Assembly: GCA_002377245.1 (NCBI GenBank)
Contig: DFPL01000160.1
Location: 1 to 20,685, forward strand
Source of the DNA: Enterobacteriaceae bacterium UBA3516
GTDB lineage: Bacteria; Pseudomonadota; Gammaproteobacteria; Enterobacterales; Enterobacteriaceae
Direction of reading: 5' to 3'
DNA: 20,685 nt
The translations under genes were made by a program, and so were the position numbers. Of this stretch, positions 14,725 to 20,685 are shown in pieces. The notes beneath the pieces are model-generated. The model was given only the letters and a program-made list of their open reading frames with translations, ran no database searches and had not been told where the DNA came from. Position 1 is the first letter of the stretch; each line of letters opens with the position of its first letter.

Positions 14725-15152
14725 GCCTTAAACGAGGCGGCAGAATGGACTGTAGCTTCGTTAACTGACTCAGATCGCGTTGAACTAAATTATTTGTAAT
14801 CTGAATTCGTTACAAATTATTATTTGTGTTAGTAATGGTTATTATTAGATCTCTCTATAAATCATCGCAATTTTCACAATAGAATATCATTCCAGGTTGA
14901 CCTGATATACTATAACCCCTAATGCATTTAAATACTCTCGCTGCGCAAGAGAGCCAAATACCTGGCTGTGAATATTTTCACTAGTCAATGGGGCTCTATT
15001 TCTTAAAGGAGTGATTGTTAATTCCCTATAATTGAAATTTATTGTTTGAGTTAACAACGCGCGAGCTCGTCGCACTTTTCGGGAAAATAATATTTTTTCT
15101 TAGATAATCTATCGTATATTTTTTAAGGGGTGATGAAGTCAAGGAGTGAACG
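14725..15152. promoter_or_regulatory. Spacer between the two adhesin genes
   Basis: 428 bases, strongly AT-rich, with no supportable gene. It contains an inverted repeat, ATTTGTAA (14792-14799) with TTACAAAT (14810-14817), a second ATTTGT at 14822, the palindrome CGAGCTCG (15062-15069), and then the promoter-like element shared with adhesin 1. Its length argues that adhesin 2 has its own promoter rather than being read from adhesin 1. Confidence 0.6.
15089..15120 (+). promoter_or_regulatory. Shared promoter-like element, copy 2 (adhesin 2)
   Basis: This is the counterpart of the element at 13488-13521. It starts AATATTTTTTCTT and ends TCGTATATT. TATATT (15115-15120) is a plausible -10 box. 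A perfect dyad TAGAT-A-ATCTA (15101-15111) lies just before it and may be an operator. The ribosome-binding site AAGGAG (15141-15146) and the ATG at 15153 follow. Confidence 0.5.
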
Positions 15153-16334
15153 ATGAAACAGTGGAAAATCTTTATAACGCCCATCTCTTTTCTTTTTTGT
15201 ATTAACCTGTATGCAGGTGAACTGGATGTCACGGTGGCTAATCCGCCGGAAAATGCGTATTTTATAGCAAATATAAAAAATAAAATCACACTGGGTAATA
15301 CTATCCCAATGTGTTCAATGATAGGGGGGACAGGTAATTTTTTACTGAAAGTAAACTCAGTCAATTCCAATGGGCGCAACGGTGTATATTATCTTGCAAT
15401 TCAGAATAGCGAAGTAACGGCGCAGGAAGTGTGTGCAGGTGAATATACAAATTATAAGATTTATAAAACGAATGTCGATGGCATAGGCGTGTCCTACAAT
15501 GATGCTGACGGTCCCTCAGAATCTTATGGGAAACCGATCGCACTTTGGCCTCAACTCACCCGGAAATTCAGTCGCTCGGGTTCGGCGATGGGGGTTGGCA
15601 TGCATGTGGATATGCGGTTATGGCGTTATTCCTCCACCGCTAATACTCTCCCTTTTGGCGTGTATGATGTGACAGGATTGACGGTAATTCAGGGGATCGG
15701 GCCAGCATCCGGTGATACGTTAAATGAATGCAACACTGAAAAACTTGTCGCATCGGATACCACAATCTGCCTTACCGACAGACGAACCCCCAAAGTTGTT
15801 GCTTCGCTCTACTCCAGCACCTGCGAATTCGTCAACGCTTCAAAAACAGTCCAAATGGGCACACACAACATGCATACCAGTACCGCACAGGGAACAGGCA
15901 CCCCGTGGGTGGATGCCAGTTTCCAGCTCCGCTGTTCTAATGCCTGGGGGTACGGAGCGGACACCACCGACCTGAACAACCTTACAAAAAATAACACCGT
16001 CAAGGTGACGGTTCACCCGCTGGACGGGTTCAGTAATGCAAACCAAGGCATCATCAAGCTCGATGGATCTGGGGCGCAGGGGGTAGGCGTGCAACTTGCC
16101 TGGGGCGATTACAGCACTCAGGGCACCACACCAGGCAACCCGGTCAAACTGGACACCCCGACGGATGCGAATACCCTGAGCAGTAATTTTGCCGCCGGTC
16201 CTTATGCCATCGGCGGTAATGCCGTTTCGGGTGACGGTTCGATTAAAATGGCAGCCAGGTTCATCCGCACCTCCGGCACCTTTTCGCCTGGCCCGGCAAA
16301 AGCCAAAGTTGAGATTCTGGCGAATTACCAGTAA
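15153..16334 (+). CDS. FimH-like two-domain fimbrial tip adhesin (adhesin 2)
   Basis: This 393-residue protein is a paralogue of the product of the gene upstream. The signal peptide (1-21) ends in LYA. The N-terminal putative binding domain (about 22-215, with C54 and C94) shares only short pieces with adhesin 1, such as TNVDGIGVS and an LWRYS/LWKIP strand. The C-terminal pilin domain matches well: the C224-C261 pair, KTVQMGTH, PWVDASFQLRC, NAWGYG, GVGVQLAWGD, MAARFIRTSGTF, and the end VEILANYQ, which resembles the C-terminal strand of FimH and pilins. The start is supported by AAGGAG at 15141-15146. The first ~390 bases are AT-rich and the rest GC-rich. It ends 52 bases from the convergent sapF stop. 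Secretion presumably needs a chaperone and usher encoded elsewhere. Confidence 0.82.
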   Translation: MKQWKIFITPISFLFCINLYAGELDVTVANPPENAYFIANIKNKITLGNTIPMCSMIGGTGNFLLKVNSVNSNGRNGVYYLAIQNSEVTAQEVCAGEYTNYKIYKTNVDGIGVSYNDADGPSESYGKPIALWPQLTRKFSRSGSAMGVGMHVDMRLWRYSSTANTLPFGVYDVTGLTVIQGIGPASGDTLNECNTEKLVASDTTICLTDRRTPKVVASLYSSTCEFVNASKTVQMGTHNMHTSTAQGTGTPWVDASFQLRCSNAWGYGADTTDLNNLTKNNTVKVTVHPLDGFSNANQGIIKLDGSGAQGVGVQLAWGDYSTQGTTPGNPVKLDTPTDANTLSSNFAAGPYAIGGNAVSGDGSIKMAARFIRTSGTFSPGPAKAKVEILANYQ

Positions 16335-16343
16335 TGCCTTGAA

Positions 16344-16376
16344 GGTAGTTACCAACGCAGCAGGTCGATAACTACC
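16344..16376. terminator. Inverted repeat between adhesin 2 and sapF
   Basis: GGTAGTTA (16344-16351) and TAACTACC (16369-16376) form a perfect eight-pair stem with a 17-base loop in the middle of the 52-base convergent gap. No T run follows on either strand, so termination is only plausible. It may instead mark the edge of the adhesin insertion. Confidence 0.4.
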
Positions 16377-16386
16377 GCTTACCCTC

Positions 16387-17193
16387 TCAGCGATCCTGCC
16401 GCCAGGCATCTGCAGTCAATGCTTCACCAAAATGGCCGGCAATCAGGCGCTTTGTTAAATCATGTAGCGGGGAGGCCAGAACGCTCGCGGTGCTGCCGCG
16501 CTCGACCACTTCGCCCTGATGCATCACCAGAACCTGGTCGCTGATGTGTTTCATCATGCCAATATGCTGGGTCACATAAATATAAGCGATACCCTGTTTT
16601 TCCTGTAATTCCAGCATCAGGTTAATCAGTTGCGAGCGCATCGACATATCCAGCGAGGCCAGCGCTTCGTCAGCAATAATGACTTTGGGCCGCAGAATCA
16701 ACGCCCTCGCCAGCCCCAGACGCTGTTTCTGCCCTGGGGCAAACATGTAAGGGTAATAGCTGGCATGATCCGGCAACAGCCCGACCATCCGCAGCGTCTC
16801 GTAGATGCGCTTTTGCCGCGCCTCCGGCTCAAGATCGGTATTCAGCCGCAGGGGAAAGTCGAGAATCTGGGAGATACGCTGACGCGGGTTTAGCGACGTT
16901 GACGGGTCCTGGAAAATCATGCGAATACGCTGGCTGCGAAACGAATAGTCGCCATAGTTCAGGGGATGATCGTCAATCAGCAATTCACCGGTTGTCGGCT
17001 CCGTCATTCCCGCTAACATTTTTGCCAGCGTCGATTTACCGGAACCGTTCTCACCAATAATCGCCAGTGTCTGTTTTTCCCGCAGGGTAAAGCTTAGCGG
17101 CTTCACCGCTTCCACGGTCTGCTGGCGGAACCAACCGGTGCGGTAGCGAAAGGTCTTACTCAGGTTACGTACTTCGAGCAGGGTTTCGACCAT
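16387..17193 (-). CDS. sapF: Sap transporter ATPase SapF
   Basis: SapF is one of two ATPases of the SapBCDF inner-membrane ABC transporter, known for antimicrobial-peptide resistance in Salmonella and for putrescine export in E. coli. The 268 residues equal the E. coli length. Walker A is GENGSGKST (47-55), Walker B VIIADEA, the D-loop SLD and the switch His YVTQHIG. The ABC signature is degenerate (FAPGQKQR in place of LSGGQ), as I recall for E. coli SapF too. Its ATG lies one base after the sapD stop, so it is the last gene of the operon. Confidence 0.97.
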   Translation of the reverse strand: MVETLLEVRNLSKTFRYRTGWFRQQTVEAVKPLSFTLREKQTLAIIGENGSGKSTLAKMLAGMTEPTTGELLIDDHPLNYGDYSFRSQRIRMIFQDPSTSLNPRQRISQILDFPLRLNTDLEPEARQKRIYETLRMVGLLPDHASYYPYMFAPGQKQRLGLARALILRPKVIIADEALASLDMSMRSQLINLMLELQEKQGIAYIYVTQHIGMMKHISDQVLVMHQGEVVERGSTASVLASPLHDLTKRLIAGHFGEALTADAWRQDR

Positions 17194-17194
17194 C

Positions 17195-18187
17195 TCACTC
17201 TCTCTCCATATTCAGCGGGAAATGACAGGCATACAGATGGTTTTTGGCACCCGACAGCAGCGGCCTTTCAATACATTTGCGCTGCGCATAAGGGCAGCGC
17301 GGCCCGAGGCGACAGCCAATCGGCAGTTGCTCAAGCAGGGGGATCGCCCCCGGCATAGTATTTAACCGACTTTTATGCGGCATGGCGCTGCCAAAGTCAG
17401 GGATCGCGCGGATCAGCGCCTGGGTGTAAGGGTGATGCGGCGTGGTCACTAGCTCCTCACTCGGCGCGGTTTCCACCGTCTGACCGCAGTACATGACGTT
17501 AATGCGGTCAGCCCATTTGCTCAGCATCTGCAGATCGTGGCTGATGAGCAAAATAGTGGTGTTGTTATTTTGATTGAGCCGGGTGAGCAGGCGGAAAATC
17601 TGCGCCTGGGTAGTGGGCTCCATCGCATTGGTCGGTTCATCAGCGATGAGCAAACGCGGCTGGTTCGCCAGCGCGATGGCAATCATCACCTTCTGGCATT
17701 CACCGTCGGTGAGCTCATAAGGAAAGCTGCGCATTGCGTCTTTGTGATCTTTAATTCCCACGCGGTGCAGAAGCTCAATCGCGCGGCGTTTACGCCAGCC
17801 GAAACGCTGGAAAAACGTGCCTTTCCAGGTCCAGCCTGGAATATTTTGCATCAGCTGCTTGCCTATGCGCTCAGACGGATCGAGACAGGATTGCGGCTCC
17901 TGGAAAATCATCGACACGTTATGACCCAGCAGTTTACGTCGCTCACGGGCCGAGAGGCGCATCAGGTCAATATCGTCAAAGCGCATACGATCGGCGGTCA
18001 CGCGCCAGTTTTCTTTGCTGACGCCGCAGATGGCTTTCGCGATCAAACTTTTGCCTGAGCCAGACTCACCCACCAGCCCGCGAATTTCACCTTCCGCCAG
18101 CGTCAGACTGACCCGGTCAACGGCTTTGACCCACTCTTCACCGGTTTTCACTTCGATGGTGAGATTACGTATATCCAGCAGCGGCAT
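17195..18187 (-). CDS. sapD: Sap transporter ATPase SapD
   Basis: This is the second ATPase of the Sap system; in E. coli it also supplies the ATP-dependent factor for Trk potassium uptake. The 330 residues equal the E. coli length. Walker A is GESGSGKS (40-47), Walker B LLIADEPTNAMEP, and the switch His LLISHDL. The signature is degenerate (LTDGECQ). The OppD/DppD-type C-terminal extension carries a Cys cluster (GCRLGPRCPYAQRKC, then YACHF). In some dipeptide transporters this region binds an iron-sulfur cluster, so metal binding is possible here by inference. Its ATG overlaps the sapC TAA by one base. Confidence 0.97.
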   Translation of the reverse strand: MPLLDIRNLTIEVKTGEEWVKAVDRVSLTLAEGEIRGLVGESGSGKSLIAKAICGVSKENWRVTADRMRFDDIDLMRLSARERRKLLGHNVSMIFQEPQSCLDPSERIGKQLMQNIPGWTWKGTFFQRFGWRKRRAIELLHRVGIKDHKDAMRSFPYELTDGECQKVMIAIALANQPRLLIADEPTNAMEPTTQAQIFRLLTRLNQNNNTTILLISHDLQMLSKWADRINVMYCGQTVETAPSEELVTTPHHPYTQALIRAIPDFGSAMPHKSRLNTMPGAIPLLEQLPIGCRLGPRCPYAQRKCIERPLLSGAKNHLYACHFPLNMERE

Positions 18188-19077
18188 TATTCCACCCCCG
18201 CATTAATGGCGCGGCGAATGCCATCGCCCAAAAGATTCACTAATAACACACTCAACATAATGGACGCGCCGGGTAGCATTACAGTCCAGGGGGCAACATA
18301 GATCAGTTCAAGGGCATCGCCCAGCATCGCCCCCCATTCGGGTGAGGGGAGTTGCGCGCCCAGGTCGAGAAAGCCGAGGGCGGCGATATCAAGAATGGCA
18401 ACCGACAGCGAGCGGGTCATCTCCGTAACCAGCCCGGACGTCATATTAGGCAGCACCGCAAACCACAATATATTCAGCGTGGAGGCGCCATCAAGTCGGG
18501 CGGCAATCACGTACTCTTTTTCCAGTTCGTCATGCACCATGCTGTATACCGAACGTACCATACGCGGCAAGATTGCCAGCCAGACGGCGAACATCGCATG
18601 GGACAAATGCGGCCCGGCGAAGGCGACCACAATAATGGCCAGCAGCAACGACGGAATCGACAGCAAGGTATCCAGAATGTGGTTAAGCACGGCAGAACGC
18701 AGGCCATGCGTGGCACCGGCAATCACCCCGAGCAACAAGCCGAAAACGGCGGCGGCAAGCGTCACTAAAAATGCGCCGCCCACGGTGGGTGCGGCACCGC
18801 TCAGCAGGCGACTTAACACATCGCGCCCCAGATCGTCGGTACCGAGGAAGAAGGAGACTTCGCCATAGCGTGACCAGGATGGCGGCAGCAACTGGTAACC
18901 GAGGAACTGCTGATCGAGACCATAAGGGGCAAACCAGCCGCCAAACAGGCATAAAATCACCAGACCTGCGCAGCCATACAATCCCACCATGGCGGGTGTA
19001 TCGCTGTAGAATTTGCGCCAGACGGTGCGCAATGCGCCTGGGGGGCGCTTCTCGCTGTAGACGCTATCGTAAGGCAT
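18187..19077 (-). CDS. sapC: Sap transporter permease SapC
   Basis: This inner-membrane permease of the DppC/OppC type has 296 residues, the E. coli length. An N-terminal cytoplasmic stretch (MPYDSVYSEKRPPG) precedes the first membrane helix (about 31-50). A periplasmic loop holds the FFLGTDDLGRDVLSRLLSGA motif typical of this permease class. Five further helices surround the EAA-type ATPase-contact loop (RLDGASTLNILWFAVLPN). It overlaps the sapB end by 14 bases and meets the sapD start in a TAATG, which indicates translational coupling. Confidence 0.97.
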   Translation of the reverse strand: MPYDSVYSEKRPPGALRTVWRKFYSDTPAMVGLYGCAGLVILCLFGGWFAPYGLDQQFLGYQLLPPSWSRYGEVSFFLGTDDLGRDVLSRLLSGAAPTVGGAFLVTLAAAVFGLLLGVIAGATHGLRSAVLNHILDTLLSIPSLLLAIIVVAFAGPHLSHAMFAVWLAILPRMVRSVYSMVHDELEKEYVIAARLDGASTLNILWFAVLPNMTSGLVTEMTRSLSVAILDIAALGFLDLGAQLPSPEWGAMLGDALELIYVAPWTVMLPGASIMLSVLLVNLLGDGIRRAINAGVE

Positions 19078-20029
19078 ACCATTCCTTATGTTTCAATGGG
19101 TTCGCCAGTGCGCCCAAAATATCAGACAGGACGTTTACGATAATCACCAGCGAACCAATAACCATCACGCCTGCCGAAATAGCCGCGTAATCCTGCTGGC
19201 GGATAGCGTTAATCATCCAGCGGCCGAGCCCGGGCCAGCTAAAGACCATCTCAGTGATCATCGCCAGCGTCAGCATGGTGGAGAATTGCAGGCCGAGACG
19301 CGGGATCACCGGCGGCAGAGCGTTGTGCAGCACATGACGACGCAAAATGGTCAGGCGCGACATGCCCCGCGTCGCGGCGGCCTTAATGTAGTTGTGATCA
19401 AACACATCAATGGTGCTGATACGCATTAATCGAATGACTTCGGTGGTGGGAGCCACGGCCAGCGTCAGTACCGGCAACACCATATGGCGGATGGCGCTCA
19501 TGATCATCTCGTCCCGCCACGGCGAATCGGAAAGCCAGGCATCAATGATGGCAAACCCCGTAACGGTCTTCACTTCATACAGCAGATCGAAACGCCCCGA
19601 AACCGGTAACCAACCCAGGGTCAACGAGAAGAACAGGGTCAGTAGTAGCGCGAGCCAGAAGACCGGAATTGAAAAGCCTAACAGCGCAAGGGCACTGATG
19701 AATTTGTCCTGCCATTTATTGCGCATGATGCCCGCCAGCATGCCGACCGGAATACCAATCAACAACGCAAAGCCAAACGCGAGAATGCAGAGCTCCATAG
19801 TGGCTGGAAAAACATCTTTAAGCTGCTCAGAAATCAGCTGCCCGTTAATGCTGGATACGCCAAAATCCCAGTGCAACACGCCGGTGAACCAGAATACCCA
19901 GGCATTCCACAGTGACGCGCCCTGTAGCGGTGCGTGAGGGGTGAAATAGCTGAGACTGAAGCCGACAAAGGTCAGCAGAAACAGCGTCATAACGAGCAGC
20001 AAAAGACGGCGCAAGGTAAAGATAATCAT
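19064..20029 (-). CDS. sapB: Sap transporter permease SapB
   Basis: This inner-membrane permease of the DppB/OppB type has 321 residues. It opens with the characteristic MIIFTLRRLLLLVMTLFLLT helix. The EAA loop reads AAATRGMSRLTILRRHVLHN, and further helices lie at about 98-120, 130-155, 230-255 and 270-300. It pairs with SapC to form the membrane channel. The ATG at 20029 overlaps the sapA stop by four bases (ATGA). Confidence 0.97.
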   Translation of the reverse strand: MIIFTLRRLLLLVMTLFLLTFVGFSLSYFTPHAPLQGASLWNAWVFWFTGVLHWDFGVSSINGQLISEQLKDVFPATMELCILAFGFALLIGIPVGMLAGIMRNKWQDKFISALALLGFSIPVFWLALLLTLFFSLTLGWLPVSGRFDLLYEVKTVTGFAIIDAWLSDSPWRDEMIMSAIRHMVLPVLTLAVAPTTEVIRLMRISTIDVFDHNYIKAAATRGMSRLTILRRHVLHNALPPVIPRLGLQFSTMLTLAMITEMVFSWPGLGRWMINAIRQQDYAAISAGVMVIGSLVIIVNVLSDILGALANPLKHKEWYALR

Positions 20030-20685
20030 GGTTTTTTGACCTCTTCTTTTTCACGCGTAACCCCGGCAAACGAGGCGCTACCGAAGGGGCTGAGCACCAG
20101 TCCTTTTATATCATAGCGGTAAGCCTGCAATCGCAGTGAAGAGGCCAGCGGTAATACCGGTAATTCTTGCGCCAGGATCTTTTGTGCTTCATCGTAGGCA
20201 TCAATACGGGCTGAGAGCTGTTGTGAGAGAAGGGCTTTTCTTAACACCCCATCAAACTCACGATCGCACCAGTGCGCAAAATTGGTCTGGGAGTCGATGG
20301 CTGCACAACTCAGCAGCGGGCGGAAGAAGCTGTCCGGATCGTTACTGTCCGTCGCCCAGCCGGAAAGCGTCAGGTCATGATTCATGTCCATCAGCCGGGC
20401 CTCCTGGAAACGCCCCTCTACCGGTACGATGACCACATTCACGCCCACCTGCGCCATATCTGCCTGGATCAGTTCCGCCGTTTTTAGCGGGCTGGGATTC
20501 CATGCCTGCGAGGTGGTGGGAACCCACAGCTGCAACGTCAGGTTTTCCAGTCCTAACGCTTTTAAGCGTTCCCGGGACTTCACCGGATCGTACTCGGTAA
20601 TTTTTGCTTCGCTGTCATAGGCCCATGAGGCACGCGGCAGTATCGATGCGGCGGTCTCAGCGGTGCCGTAGTAAATCGACTGCAT
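20026..20685 (-). CDS. sapA: Periplasmic peptide-binding protein SapA, C-terminal part (cut by window edge)
   Basis: SapA is the extracytoplasmic solute-binding protein (SBP family 5, relative of OppA/DppA) that presents substrates such as cationic peptides to SapBC. Only the last 219 of roughly 547 residues are in the window. The Met codon at the edge (20685-20683) is internal, not a start. The visible part includes ITEYDPVKSRERLKALG, the domain I return segment LTLSGWATDSNDPDSFF, and the basic tail ending EVKKP, all matching the E. coli protein. The signal peptide and N-lobe lie outside. Confidence 0.95.
   Translation of the reverse strand: MQSIYYGTAETAASILPRASWAYDSEAKITEYDPVKSRERLKALGLENLTLQLWVPTTSQAWNPSPLKTAELIQADMAQVGVNVVIVPVEGRFQEARLMDMNHDLTLSGWATDSNDPDSFFRPLLSCAAIDSQTNFAHWCDREFDGVLRKALLSQQLSARIDAYDEAQKILAQELPVLPLASSLRLQAYRYDIKGLVLSPFGSASFAGVTREKEEVKKP

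Noticed and set aside
14897..14911. Promoter TTGACC plus TATACT in the inter-adhesin spacer
   Set aside because: The two boxes are only about three bases apart, so they cannot act together as -35 and -10.
15026..15379. 117-codon minus-strand open frame between the adhesins
   Set aside because: It overlaps the promoter element and signal peptide of adhesin 2. The translation is typical of AT-rich shadow sequence.
13138..16386. Mobile element or prophage carrying the adhesins
   Set aside because: No transposase, integrase, terminal repeats or target duplication could be found by eye.
15840..16409. 189-codon minus-strand open frame across adhesin 2
   Set aside because: It is antisense to the GC-rich pilin-domain codons. 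It has no ribosome-binding site or motif and crosses the sapF end.

Overview
The window is a stretch of enterobacterial chromosome. Gene order and protein sequence closely follow the E. coli ribA-sapA neighbourhood: ribA, pgpB, lapA-lapB, pyrF-yciH, osmB, yciT, yciZ, pdeR, rnb, yciW, fabI, sapF-D-C-B-A. Most proteins have exactly the length I know from E. coli and near-identical motifs. Two departures from E. coli K-12, an rpfF gene beside pdeR and a pair of adhesin genes between fabI and sapF, suggest another Enterobacteriaceae genus (Enterobacter, Lelliottia, Leclercia, Cronobacter or Citrobacter-like). I cannot fix the genus by eye.

Layout. 1-2661 holds the start of ribA on the minus strand, then pgpB and lapA-lapB (membrane lipid and LPS-synthesis control); a likely heat-shock promoter for lapAB overlaps the pgpB stop codon. 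2846-3909 is pyrF-yciH, closed by a bidirectional terminator shared with osmB, which reads in from the other side. 4027-5536 (minus) carries osmB, yciT and yciZ. 5731-6600 (plus) is a crotonase-family DSF synthase, RpfF. It ends one base from the stop of pdeR/rpfR (minus), whose product in related bacteria is the receptor for the RpfF signal. 8889-13137 (minus) carries rnb, yciW and fabI, with rnb and fabI followed by GC-rich hairpins.

13138-16386 is the accessory part. Two plus-strand genes encode secreted, two-domain, FimH-like tip-adhesin proteins of 389 and 393 residues. They share a well-conserved C-terminal pilin domain and have very different N-terminal halves. No usher, chaperone or major pilin is nearby. 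Each gene has its own long AT-rich leader, and the two leaders share a promoter-like element at the same distance from the start codon. They lie where E. coli has ycjD. 16387-20685 (minus) is the sapABCDF transporter operon, cut off inside sapA.

Most interesting points: the intact RpfF/RpfR fatty-acid signalling pair in tail-to-tail arrangement; the orphan tandem adhesins with a common upstream element and mosaic base composition; and an eight-T run in the signal-peptide codons of the first adhesin. I found no tRNA, rRNA, CRISPR array, insertion sequence or prophage gene.
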